From assembly GCA_027486755.1 (NCBI GenBank), contig JAIXOM010000041.1, forward strand, positions 1-64,000: a DNA stretch of 64,000 nt, in the 5' to 3' direction. Below, piece by piece: positions 27,304 through 37,294 of the stretch. Position 1 is the stretch's first letter. The number at the start of each line of letters is the position of its first letter. The translations under genes and the position numbers were made by a program. Below the pieces are notes generated by a model. It worked only from the letters and a program-made list of their open reading frames with translations, ran no database searches and was not told the origin of the DNA. Source of the stretch: Comamonadaceae bacterium (GTDB lineage: Bacteria; Pseudomonadota; Gammaproteobacteria; Burkholderiales; Burkholderiaceae_C).

Positions 27304-30300
27304 TCAAGCGCTGGCCAAGGCAGCGCCGAGCTCGACCTCGATGCAGCGCCCCTGCGCGGTCAAAAAAGCGGCCTTCACAGGCTGCCCCGGGTGCAGGGCT
27401 GCCACGGCGCGCGCATAGGTCTGCAACTGCAGCAGCAAGTCGGCCTGAGTCTGCGGGCTGGCATGGGACTTGAAGTCGAGCACCCACCAAGTGCCGTCGC
27501 GGCGCTGCACCAGGCGATCGAGCCGCATCAACTGCCCGTCATAGGCGAGTTCGACCTCGCTGCCCTGCCACATCAGGTCCGCACTGCGCCAAACCCAGGC
27601 GCCCTCGCCTTGCAAGATGCGATCAGCCGCCTGGCGGGCGCTTTGCGCTTGCTCTGCGTCCAAGGCAAACTCGCGCGCAGCCATGCGCATGTGTGGCTCC
27701 GCCGTGCTGCCCCACTCCAGCAGACGGTGCATGGCCAAACCGATGCGGGCCGCGTCAGAAGGCGGCTCGAGCGCCGGCCGGCCCTGCGAGGGCTCAGCGC
27801 CTGCTGCCCTCATGTCTGGCAGATCAGGCAGCACAGGCAGTAGCACCGTCGCGCTTGCAGCCTGGGGCAAGGCGGGTGCGGCGGCCTCGACCTCGGCCTG
27901 CCCTGCCTGCTCGAACAAACGCTTCCACCAACTGCGGCCGCTGTCACGGTGCGGCTCGCAGGCGGAAATGACCAGCAGCTGACGCGCCCGGGTCATCGCG
28001 ACATACAGCGCGTTAAGCTCCTCGCGCTCGCGCGCCGCCAGGTCGCTGGCCAGCAGGTCAAGGGCGCAGGCCTGGGGGCGACTTTCGCTGAGTAAAAAGA
28101 CAAAGCGCTCAGGATGCTCATGCTGGCCCGGCCAGTCGACCAGCACGCCCATGCTCTCGGCCGCGCGCGCCGGCGCGTCGGTATCGAGCAGCAGCACCAG
28201 CTCGGCCTCCAGGCCCTTGGCCCCGTGTATGGTCAACAGTCGGACCGCCTCGCTGCGCAGCGCGGGTGGCGCCTCGATCAGGCCGGCCTTGAGCGCACGC
28301 ACCAGCGCATAAGCGGTGAGGTAACGCCCGCCCTCGTGTCCCAAAGCGGCCGCCAGCAAGGCGCGCAGATGGGCCAGCACCGCCTCGCACTGCAGGGCAG
28401 GAGCTGCTGCTGCAAAGCGCGCCAGCAGATCGCCGTCGTCGTAAATGGCCTGCAAGGCATCGTGTGCAGGTAGGGACTCAAGCCAAGCCTGCCAGCGGAC
28501 CAGGCGCTCGCCCAGCGGCCGCAAGGCGGCGCCCTGGGGGTCGTCCAGCTCGGCCACGCTGCCGGCCGGTGCCAACAGGAGGCTGAGCCAGGCGCTGCCG
28601 GTGCGCCGGGCCGCCAGCGCCAGGGGCACCAGGTCGCTGCTGTCCAGCCCGAAAATGGGCGAGCGCAGCACCCTCGCCAAAGACAGGTCATGCAGGGGCG
28701 AGATGAGGACATCCATCAGGGCCACCAGATCCTGGATCTCGCAGTACTCAAACAGGGCAATTTTTTCGCCGATATCGGCCGGCACGCCATGCGCCGCCAG
28801 CGCTTGCTGCATGGGCAGCAGACTCGCCCGCTTGCGCGAGAGCACCATCACATCGCTCGGCTGCAAGCCGCGCGCAGCCAGCTGCGCCACCAGCCAGGCA
28901 GCGGCCTGCCGCGCTTCGATTTCACGCTGGCGCTCATCGGCCTCCCAGCGCGGCTGACTCAGGCTGTCGCGCCAAGACGATGGCGAAGTGGCTTGCGCCT
29001 GCGGCCGGGGCACCATCGGCAGGCGCAGCACCTGACCGCTGTGCCGGGCATCCGTGCTGTGGACCCGAAAGTCCGGATAGCCCTCGCTCAGGGCTGCATC
29101 GCCCATGACCGCATTGACTGCCGTAATCACCTGCGGCGCATTGCGCCGGGTGTGGTCGCAGCTGAGCAAATACCCGCCCAAAGCGACTTGCACAAATTCA
29201 GCAGCCGAGTGAAACACCTGCGGCTCGGCCCGCCGAAAGCGGTAGATGCTTTGCTTGGGATCGCCGACGATGAAAACGCCTATGGCGCGCGCAGCGCCAG
29301 CATAACTTTGCAACCAGGCGCGCAAGGCCTGCCACTGCAGCGGATTGGTGTCCTGGAACTCGTCAATCAGCACATGCTTGATCTGTGCGTCCAGCCGCTC
29401 CTGCATCCAGCCGGCCAGCTCTTCATCACCGAGCAAATGCAAGGCCGCGCTTTCCACATCGTTCATGTCGATCCAGCCGCGCTCGAGCTTGACCGCCTTG
29501 AACTGATCTAGCAGCAAACGCGCCAGCACGATCATGTTGCGCTGGTAGACCCAGGCCTGCTCCTGCCGCTGCATCGCGAGTAACTCCAGGGCCAGGGTCT
29601 GTGCCTGCCGCAGCGCCTCGTGCGAGCCAGACTTGCCAAATTTGCGCGGCTGCCGGTCTTTGTCGTCTGTCGTGAGCAAGGCATCAAAGACGCCATCCAG
29701 GTCTGCGGCCTGCAGCGCAGCCTCGAGCAGCACGCCGCGCATGGCAAAGCTGGGCGCACTCAAGCCCTTGAGCAAGTCGGCCGCCTCTTGCATCAAGGCA
29801 CGCTCGCCGGGGCGTCGAATCAAGTCGGTCCAATGGCTGAGCCCGGCACAGCGCGGAAAAGCCTCAGCCGGCGTCTTCACCGATCCTTCCAACACGCCCG
29901 CAGCTTCGGCCCGCTCAAATTCGATGCGTTTGTCCAGTGCCGCCTGCAAGGCCTTGTCGGTCTGCGAACGTCCGTAGGTGCGCACCAGCGAATCGAAGCA
30001 GTCGCGGGCCCCGGGCTGATCCAGCAGAGCCGTCAAAAAGCGGCGCCAGGCCTGCTTGCGAGCCAGGCTGTCGTCTTCGAGCAGTTCATGGCGCACCGGC
30101 AGTTGCAGGCGCTGCAGCACCGCCACCGGCGCGCTGCGCAGCAGCGTGGCGAACCAGCCGTGAAAAGTTCGGATCTGCACCGAGCGGCCGCTGGCCAGCA
30201 GCCGCGCATGCAGGCCGCGCAGGCGCTCGCAGGCCTGCTGGGCCTGCAGCGGATCGTCCAGCCCTTGCACGCCGCGCTCGCGCAGCGCCTGCAGCAAGGC

Positions 30301-30597
30301 AGCATCATCGGCCTGGGCATATTGCAGCAACCATTGGTGCAGCCGCTCGCGCATCTCGCCAGCCGCCTTGCGGGTAAAGGTGATGGCCAGAATCTCTTGC
30401 GGCTCGCAAGCCCCTTGTTGTGGCCCATCGCGCGCCAGCAGGGCTCTGAGGATGCGTGACACCAGCATCCAGGTCTTACCGGCGCCGGCACAGGCTTGCA
30501 CCACCACGCTGCGCTGTGGATCGCAGGCTATGGCGTAGAAAGCCTGCGCCGAGACGATTTTCTGGTTAACCCTGTAGGCTGCCATGGCGCTGCTCAT
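27304..30597 (-). CDS. UvrD-family helicase/nuclease, AddA-like
   Basis: Superfamily 1 helicase with C-terminal RecB-type nuclease, expected to process double-strand DNA ends for recombination with the adjacent nuclease. The 1097-residue product has Walker A CAGAGKTWMLVSR near residue 35, ILAITFTRKAAGEMRERL (motif Ia), the DExx motif VLIDEFQDTNPLQW, GDPKQSIYRFRRAE (motif III), and EELNALYVAMTRARQLL (motif VI). The PD-(D/E)XK core is WVLDFKSH near the end. The ATG at 30597 overlaps the upstream stop by 4 nt; a second in-frame ATG lies four codons on. Confidence 0.88.
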   Translation of the reverse strand: MSSAMAAYRVNQKIVSAQAFYAIACDPQRSVVVQACAGAGKTWMLVSRILRALLARDGPQQGACEPQEILAITFTRKAAGEMRERLHQWLLQYAQADDAALLQALRERGVQGLDDPLQAQQACERLRGLHARLLASGRSVQIRTFHGWFATLLRSAPVAVLQRLQLPVRHELLEDDSLARKQAWRRFLTALLDQPGARDCFDSLVRTYGRSQTDKALQAALDKRIEFERAEAAGVLEGSVKTPAEAFPRCAGLSHWTDLIRRPGERALMQEAADLLKGLSAPSFAMRGVLLEAALQAADLDGVFDALLTTDDKDRQPRKFGKSGSHEALRQAQTLALELLAMQRQEQAWVYQRNMIVLARLLLDQFKAVKLERGWIDMNDVESAALHLLGDEELAGWMQERLDAQIKHVLIDEFQDTNPLQWQALRAWLQSYAGAARAIGVFIVGDPKQSIYRFRRAEPQVFHSAAEFVQVALGGYLLSCDHTRRNAPQVITAVNAVMGDAALSEGYPDFRVHSTDARHSGQVLRLPMVPRPQAQATSPSSWRDSLSQPRWEADERQREIEARQAAAWLVAQLAARGLQPSDVMVLSRKRASLLPMQQALAAHGVPADIGEKIALFEYCEIQDLVALMDVLISPLHDLSLARVLRSPIFGLDSSDLVPLALAARRTGSAWLSLLLAPAGSVAELDDPQGAALRPLGERLVRWQAWLESLPAHDALQAIYDDGDLLARFAAAAPALQCEAVLAHLRALLAAALGHEGGRYLTAYALVRALKAGLIEAPPALRSEAVRLLTIHGAKGLEAELVLLLDTDAPARAAESMGVLVDWPGQHEHPERFVFLLSESRPQACALDLLASDLAAREREELNALYVAMTRARQLLVISACEPHRDSGRSWWKRLFEQAGQAEVEAAAPALPQAASATVLLPVLPDLPDMRAAGAEPSQGRPALEPPSDAARIGLAMHRLLEWGSTAEPHMRMAAREFALDAEQAQSARQAADRILQGEGAWVWRSADLMWQGSEVELAYDGQLMRLDRLVQRRDGTWWVLDFKSHASPQTQADLLLQLQTYARAVAALHPGQPVKAAFLTAQGRCIEVELGAALASA

Positions 30598-33098
30598 GAG
30601 GCCTGTCTCGCCGGCAAAAAGTCGCGCCGGCACAGGCCCCGCGCCTGGCAATAGTTGCAGGCTTGCCCCTGGCCCAAGGCGCGCAAGGGCTCGGCCGCTG
30701 CCAGCCTGGCCATGTCCTGCTGCACGCCGGCCAGCAATTGCTCGCGCAGCAGTGACATATCGGGCAAGGCATGGGAACGGGTCTGCCCCCGCTCGCCCAG
30801 GTTGAGGTAGGCAGCACCAGCGGCCTGCTCCCCGACCAGGGCCGCATAGAAAGCCAGTTGGGTATCTTCAGCCGCCTGCTTGATGCGGCTACGGGTTTTC
30901 TCCGGCGACTCGGTCTTGTAGTCCATCAGCAGCAACTGCCCTTGGGCATCGCGGTCGATGCGGTCAATCTGGCCCACCAATTTGAGCCCGCCGAGCCAGC
31001 GTTCAAACCACTGTTCGGCCTGCATGAATGCGTGGCCCCGGGCCTCATGATCAGCCAACCATGCCAGGTAGCCATCGCGCAACACAGTCAGGGCGGCAGC
31101 GTGGGGCAAAAATTCGGCGGCGTCCAAGCTAGCCTCGGCCAGCGCACGCTCGGCGGCCGCATCAAACAGCGCGGCGCGTGCTGCAAGCTCAGCCGCCGGG
31201 CTGGCCTGGAGCGCTTCGTGAAAGTAGCGCAAACTCGCATGCAGCCAGTTACCTATGTCGCGGCGGTCCAGCTCGGTATCGAGCTCGTCGTCGGCCCTCA
31301 GGCCAAGCTGTCGCAGCGCAAAGAAGCGATAAGGGCAGGCCCGCAGGTCTTCATAGGCCGAGGCCGACAGTTGCGCCAGCGGCAGGCGGTGCCCCTGGGC
31401 CTGTGCCGGCTCAGCCCCCCTGGGCTCAATGGACCGGCTGGCGCGCATATCGGGTGCCTCTGGCACTGCGCCGCCGAGCATCAGCTCCTGCACCAGAGGA
31501 GAAGGCATGAGCGCCTGCCCCCGCTCACTTTGGCGCCAGAGCAGATCAAGCTGCGCATGCTGCAGGGCATGCAGCCAGGCCCTGCGCTTGCTGGCCATCA
31601 GATCCTGGCGCGAGGGCAGGCCCAGCAACTGCCTCTGCCGAGCGCTCCATGGCCCCGGCGGCGTCGGACTGGCCGGAAAGTTCAGTTCATCGGCGCCCGG
31701 CATCACCACAGCGGCCAGCGAACGCCCGACCAACTGGCCCAGGGGAAGTACCAGCACCTGGGCCTGCGGCGGGTGCTCGGGCGTGAACAGGCCCGACTCC
31801 AGGCACAGACCCACCCAATAGGTGAAGTCGGACAGCGACAGGTTTTTGCGCAGCCCTTGCAGCTCGGCCTGATCATCCTGCTTCAGGCGCAGGGCATCGA
31901 TCACCGCCTGACCGGCAGCGTCGAGCTGCAGCGGCCGCCACAAGCCGCTGTCCTCGAGTGCGCGGCGCAACGCGGCCAGCCACAGGCTCAAAGTACGGGG
32001 CTTGCGCATCGCATCGAGCCAGGGGGCGATCTGCAGACTCAGGGCCAGCGCCTGCGGCTGAGCAGCACTGATCGCCGACCACTGGCGCACGCCGGCGCGG
32101 CGCAACTGCGCCTCGGCCTCGTTCACTTGCTGCGCATCCAGGGTTCGCACCTGCTTGAGCCAGGCCATGACCTCGTCAGTGGAGGCCCTGACAGGCACGG
32201 CCCGCAGCAGACTCATCAGCGTGGCGGCAGCATGGGTGGTCGACAGGGTCCAGCCGGTTTCATCGCGCACGGCGATAGGCTGTGCGGCCAGCAGGGCCCG
32301 GATGCGGCGGGTCAGCGCCCGGTCCTGGGCCACCAAGCCAACCGGCTGCAGGCCGGCGCGCAGGCGCTCGAGCACGCAGGCGGCGGCGCGTTGGGCCTCC
32401 TCTTCGGCATCGACAGCACTCTGCAGATGCAGCTGCCCGGGCGGGCCGGCATCGCCGGCCAGGGGCAGGCACAGCACCCGCGGCTGCCTGCCCTGCAACA
32501 GGGCCTGCGCCAAGGGGTCTGACTGCCAGCCTTGCAAGACCACCAGACATTCAGGCTCCTGCTCAAAAAGAATGTCGGTCAAATAGCTGGAGCTCGCGGC
32601 CCAGGCCAGCGCAATCTGAATCACGCTGGCCTCCAAACGCAGCACCTCAGCCTCAAGCCCGACCGTCAGTTGCGGCAGCAAACGCGCCTGCCAGGCCGCT
32701 CGCTCGGCCGGTGGCACGGCGGCAGCCAGGCGCGCCAGTGAGGCAGCGGCCTCCATCAGGCGAGGGGCGAGGGCCTCGCGCTGCGCGCCCAAGCCCGCAC
32801 GGACCAGCCATTGCTCGGCATTGAGCAGGTCCAGCGCCGGGTCTTCGCGCAGGTCCTCGGCCGCAGCGGCAAAGCCGCCCCGCTCTGCCCAAACACTGCG
32901 GGCCCAGTTTTGGGTGGTCTCAAAGCGTGGCAAATAGGACGCGCCGCCAGCATGCTGCACCCAGGCCTGCCTGGCTTGCACCATCAACTGCGCAAAGGGC
33001 ACCAGCACCACACAGCGCGAAGGGTGACAGCCGCGCTCGCCGAGCAGACGGCTCAGGTCTTGCGCGAGGACTTGCCATCGCCGGTCGTTGAAGTGCAT
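30594..33098 (-). CDS. PD-(D/E)XK nuclease protein, AddB-like
   Basis: Partner subunit of the AddA-like helicase. The 834-residue product ends in a RecB-type nuclease domain with LVGQIDRIDRDAQGQLLLMDYKTE and the C-terminal Cys cluster CNYCQARGLC; a fourth Cys in LRACPYRFFALRQL completes the likely [4Fe-4S] ligand set known in AddB proteins. The N-terminus (MHFNDRRWQVLAQDLSRLL) shows no Walker A glycine loop, so its helicase-like part appears inactive. The ATG at 33098 replaces the track start 37 codons earlier. Divergent from trxA by ~150 bp. Confidence 0.85.
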   Translation of the reverse strand: MHFNDRRWQVLAQDLSRLLGERGCHPSRCVVLVPFAQLMVQARQAWVQHAGGASYLPRFETTQNWARSVWAERGGFAAAAEDLREDPALDLLNAEQWLVRAGLGAQREALAPRLMEAAASLARLAAAVPPAERAAWQARLLPQLTVGLEAEVLRLEASVIQIALAWAASSSYLTDILFEQEPECLVVLQGWQSDPLAQALLQGRQPRVLCLPLAGDAGPPGQLHLQSAVDAEEEAQRAAACVLERLRAGLQPVGLVAQDRALTRRIRALLAAQPIAVRDETGWTLSTTHAAATLMSLLRAVPVRASTDEVMAWLKQVRTLDAQQVNEAEAQLRRAGVRQWSAISAAQPQALALSLQIAPWLDAMRKPRTLSLWLAALRRALEDSGLWRPLQLDAAGQAVIDALRLKQDDQAELQGLRKNLSLSDFTYWVGLCLESGLFTPEHPPQAQVLVLPLGQLVGRSLAAVVMPGADELNFPASPTPPGPWSARQRQLLGLPSRQDLMASKRRAWLHALQHAQLDLLWRQSERGQALMPSPLVQELMLGGAVPEAPDMRASRSIEPRGAEPAQAQGHRLPLAQLSASAYEDLRACPYRFFALRQLGLRADDELDTELDRRDIGNWLHASLRYFHEALQASPAAELAARAALFDAAAERALAEASLDAAEFLPHAAALTVLRDGYLAWLADHEARGHAFMQAEQWFERWLGGLKLVGQIDRIDRDAQGQLLLMDYKTESPEKTRSRIKQAAEDTQLAFYAALVGEQAAGAAYLNLGERGQTRSHALPDMSLLREQLLAGVQQDMARLAAAEPLRALGQGQACNYCQARGLCRRDFLPARQAS

Positions 33099-33197
33099 GC
33101 GGGGGAGCTTGAGGATCGAGCGAAAAACCGAGCTTGGCCAATGGCCTGAGGAGTGTGAATGAACCTTACCAGAGCCCGCGGCCACGCGAGAAGCTCG

Positions 33198-33226
33198 TTT
33201 CTGCCACAATTTATCCAGTTTATACA
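33198..33226 (+). promoter_or_regulatory. possible trxA promoter
   Basis: TTTCTG and TATACA separated by 17 nt lie about 25 nt before the trxA start. The -10 is good and the -35 poor. Confidence 0.35.
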
Positions 33227-33250
33227 GAACCCCGCAAAAGGATGCCCATC

Positions 33251-33583
33251 ATGGCCAGCGATTTGATCAAACACGTCACCGACGCCACTTTTGAAGCCGA
33301 AGTCCTGCAATCGAGCCAGCCGGTGTTGGTCGATTACTGGGCCGAATGGTGCGGCCCCTGCCGCATGATCGCCCCCATCCTCGACGAAGTGGCAGGCGGC
33401 TACGAAGGCAAGCTGCAGATCGCCAAGATGAATGTCGATGAGAACCAGGACATCCCGGCCAAGTTCGGCATTCGCGGCATTCCCACTTTGATGCTGTTTA
33501 AAGGTGGTCAGCTGGCCGCCACTAAGGTGGGCGCACTGAGCAAGGCTCAACTGACCGCCTTCATCGACCAGCAATTGGCCTGA
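33251..33583 (+). CDS. trxA: Thioredoxin 1
   Basis: General disulfide reductase of the cytoplasm. The 110-residue product has the active site [13 protein letters not shown], the cis-Pro segment [11 protein letters not shown] and standard fold length. The AAAAGG before the second ATG (33251, MASDLIKHV) supports it over the ATG three codons earlier. A strong terminator follows before rho, a common neighbour order in betaproteobacteria. Confidence 0.97.
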   Translation: MASDLIKHVTDATFEAEVLQSSQPVLVDYWAEWCGPCRMIAPILDEVAGGYEGKLQIAKMNVDENQDIPAKFGIRGIPTLMLFKGGQLAATKVGALSKAQLTAFIDQQLA

Positions 33584-33606
33584 CAGAGCCTGACTGCCAC
33601 CCACCA

Positions 33607-33629
33607 GGGCCGCGCGAGCGGCCTTTTTT
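33607..33629 (+). terminator. Rho-independent terminator after trxA
   Basis: Stem GGCCGC/GCGGCC with a GCGA tetraloop followed by six T, about 25 nt after the trxA stop. Confidence 0.9.
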
Positions 33630-33647
33630 ATGGCCGGCAGGCTGAGG

Positions 33648-33676
33648 TTCATCCCTGAGGATTTGTCTGTCATAAT
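33648..33676 (+). promoter_or_regulatory. possible rho promoter
   Basis: TTCATC and CATAAT with a 17-nt spacer. Initiation near 33683 would give a ~130-nt rho leader that contains the C-rich tract. Confidence 0.45.
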
Positions 33677-33740
33677 CCGCGCACTTAGCGTAGCTGGCGG
33701 TCGTGCCAGCAGGGGTTCAGGGCCCGATCGGCCCAAGCAG

Positions 33741-33770
33741 TTTGCTCCCCCCCACCTCCCCCCTTTTTTT
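33741..33770 (+). promoter_or_regulatory. C-rich pyrimidine tract in the rho leader, candidate rut site
   Basis: A 30-nt stretch that is almost only C and T (GCTCCCCCCCACCTCCCCCC then T7) lies 44 nt before the rho start. Rho binds unstructured C-rich RNA, and E. coli rho is known to attenuate its own leader. Autoregulation here is inferred. Confidence 0.5.
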
Positions 33771-33813
33771 GTGCGCATCCCCCTTGGGGATCAACCCTCA
33801 CGCAGGACCACCC

Positions 33814-35076
<1,263 letters not shown>

Positions 35077-35188
35077 GCCTGATCGGTGCAGCGGCCGCGG
35101 CAGCCGCAAAAAATGAGATAATCGCCGGTTTGGCGGAAAGTGTCCGGGAATTGGCCCGGATGGCTGCCGCAGCTCACAAGGAAAGACC

Positions 35189-35446
35189 ATGAAAGACGGC
35201 ATTCACCCCAACTACCGCGAAGTTTGCTTCCTGGACATGTCCAACAACTTCAAGTTCGTCACCCGTTCCTGCGTGAACGCCAAAGAAATGATCAAGATGG
35301 ACGACGGCCGCGAACTGCCGCTGTTCAAGCTCGACACTTCGAGCGAATCGCACCCCTTCTATACCGGCACCCAGAAGTCGGTGGACAACATGGGCGGTCG
35401 CGTCGAGAAGTTCCGCAACCGTTTCGGCAAGACTGCCGCCAAATAA
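35189..35446 (+). CDS. rpmE2: 50S ribosomal protein bL31, type B
   Basis: bL31 bridges the subunits at the central protuberance. The 85-residue product [20 protein letters not shown] lacks the zinc-binding CXXC of type A and has the longer type B C-terminus ([27 protein letters not shown]). Type B forms are often the zinc-independent paralogue; whether a type A copy exists elsewhere cannot be seen. Own terminator follows. Confidence 0.96.
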   Translation: MKDGIHPNYREVCFLDMSNNFKFVTRSCVNAKEMIKMDDGRELPLFKLDTSSESHPFYTGTQKSVDNMGGRVEKFRNRFGKTAAK

Positions 35447-35466
35447 GCGCGGTGGCGCGGACCAGA

Positions 35467-35495
35467 AGCAGCCTGCCCCCAGGCTGCTTTTTTTT
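35467..35495 (+). terminator. Rho-independent terminator after rpmE2
   Basis: Perfect 9-bp stem AGCAGCCTG/CAGGCTGCT with a CCCC loop, followed by a run of eight T. Confidence 0.93.
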
Positions 35496-35581
35496 CGCCT
35501 GGCCCGTGCCAGACCCTTTGCCACGCCGCAGCCCAATCCTGGTACAGCGGGCACAATGAAAACCCTGCCACCTCCATCGCC

Positions 35582-37294
35582 TTGAATCAGCCCTCCCCCG
35601 CCATCGTCGCCAACGCAGCCGTCAAGCGCCTGCCCCGGGCCGCCTTGTGGTTGACCTGCCTGGCTTATGTACTGGCCGGCTTTCTCGGCCGCTCGCCCTG
35701 GAAGACGGCCGACGCCAACGCCTTTGGCGCCATGCAGGAGATGGTGCTGGGCCTGTCCGACTGGCTTCAGACCCCGGCAGGCGGCTACGACGGCCTGCTG
35801 CCCTTGTGGCTAGGCGCGGGAGCGATCAAGTTTTTGCCGTTTATAGCGGCCGATCATGCCGCTCGGCTGCCCTTCATGCTCCTGCTCGGTCTGGCCCTGG
35901 CCGGCACCTGGTATGCGGTCTACCACCTGGCGCAAAGCCCGCAGGCGCAGCCCGTGGCCTTTGCCTTCGGTGGCGAGGCGCAACCCCGCGACTATGCCCG
36001 CGCGCTGGCCGATGCCGGTCTGCTGGCTCTGTTGGCCTGCCTGGGACTGGCCCAGATATCGCACGAGGCCACCTCTGCCGTAGCGCAACTGGGCTTTACC
36101 GGGCTGCTGCTCTATGCCCTGGCTGCAGCGCCGCAAGCCCCCCGAGCACGCAGCAATGTGCTGGCCGGACTGGCTTTGGCCGGCCTGGCCTTGAGTGGCG
36201 CGCCCGCCATGGCCCTGCTCTTCGGACTCGGTGCCAGCCTGATCGACGGCAGTGGCCGCAAAGACGGCGCTGCGAACTGGCCGCACCGCGGGTGGGCCTG
36301 GACCTTGCTCGCCCTGACCGCGCTCAGCGCCTTGCTGGCTTTGGCGCTGGACCTGTGGAAGTGGCACATTGACGCACAGCAATGGGGGCAAGCGGCACGA
36401 GAAAAGTCCCTTAGCGGCATGCTGCGCCTGTTCGTCTGGTTCATGTGGCCGGCCTGGCCGCTGGCCTTGTGGACGCTGTGGCAGTGGCGGCGCCAACTGA
36501 GCAGCCGCCATGTGGCCCTGCCGCTGTGGTTCATCGCTGTGGTCATGGCCTCGACCCTGCTGACCACCGCCTCCGACCGCGGGCTGCTGTTGGCACTGCC
36601 GGCCCTGGCCGCGCTCGCAGCCTTTGCCCTGCCCACGCTCAAACGCAGTGTGTCAGCGCTGATCGACTGGTTCACGCTGCTTTTTTTCAGCGTCTGCGGC
36701 ATCACCATTTGGGTGATCTGGATTGCCCTGCAAACCGGCGTACCGCGCCAGCCAGCGGCCAATGTCGCGCGCTTGGCGCCGGGCTTCGAACACAGCTTTT
36801 CCCTGCCCGCCCTGTGCATCGCGCTGCTGGCCAGCCTGGCCTGGGCCTGGCTGGTGCGCTGGCGCACCGGCAGGCACCGCAGTGCCTTGTGGAAGTCGCT
36901 GGTACTGCCCGCCGGCGGCGCCACCTTGTGCTGGCTGTTGCTGATGAGCTTGTGGCTGCCCCTGCTCGACCATGCCCGCAGCTACCAGCCCATGGTGCGC
37001 CAGGTGCTGCAAAAAGTCAGCCCTCAGCACTGCATAGAAACGTTGGGACTGTCGGTGGCTCAGCGCGGCGCACTGCGCCACCATGGCGGCCTGGACCTGC
37101 GCGAGGCCCGGCTGCAGGCCCAGTGCCCCGCGCTGCTGGTGGACAGGCTATCGCGAGCGCGCATGGCGCAGGACATCGATGCCAGCGCCTGGACCCTGGT
37201 CGGCGCGGCCCGACGGCCGACTGAAAAGGCCGACGACCTGCTGATCTACCGCCGCAACGCTGAACCAGCGGCCGGCGGCAAAGTCAGTGAGTGA
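35582..37294 (+). CDS. Multi-pass membrane protein, ArnT-like glycosyltransferase (GT-C fold) candidate
   Basis: Predicted inner-membrane protein of about ten hydrophobic segments. The 570-residue product has near its N-terminus FLGRSPWKTADANAFGAMQ, similar to the acidic first periplasmic loop of ArnT-type lipid A or glycan transferases, which use polyprenyl-phosphate sugars. The substrate is unknown. The start is a TTG; no good alternative ATG lies nearby. The stop overlaps the GTG start of the MATE gene by 8 nt, so the two are probably cotranslated. The family call rests on one motif and topology. Confidence 0.55.
   Translation: MNQPSPAIVANAAVKRLPRAALWLTCLAYVLAGFLGRSPWKTADANAFGAMQEMVLGLSDWLQTPAGGYDGLLPLWLGAGAIKFLPFIAADHAARLPFMLLLGLALAGTWYAVYHLAQSPQAQPVAFAFGGEAQPRDYARALADAGLLALLACLGLAQISHEATSAVAQLGFTGLLLYALAAAPQAPRARSNVLAGLALAGLALSGAPAMALLFGLGASLIDGSGRKDGAANWPHRGWAWTLLALTALSALLALALDLWKWHIDAQQWGQAAREKSLSGMLRLFVWFMWPAWPLALWTLWQWRRQLSSRHVALPLWFIAVVMASTLLTTASDRGLLLALPALAALAAFALPTLKRSVSALIDWFTLLFFSVCGITIWVIWIALQTGVPRQPAANVARLAPGFEHSFSLPALCIALLASLAWAWLVRWRTGRHRSALWKSLVLPAGGATLCWLLLMSLWLPLLDHARSYQPMVRQVLQKVSPQHCIETLGLSVAQRGALRHHGGLDLREARLQAQCPALLVDRLSRARMAQDIDASAWTLVGAARRPTEKADDLLIYRRNAEPAAGGKVSE

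Noticed and set aside
35117-35122. GATAAT as promoter of rpmE2
   Set aside because: The hexamer is acceptable, but no -35 exists at suitable distance and read-through from rho is equally likely.
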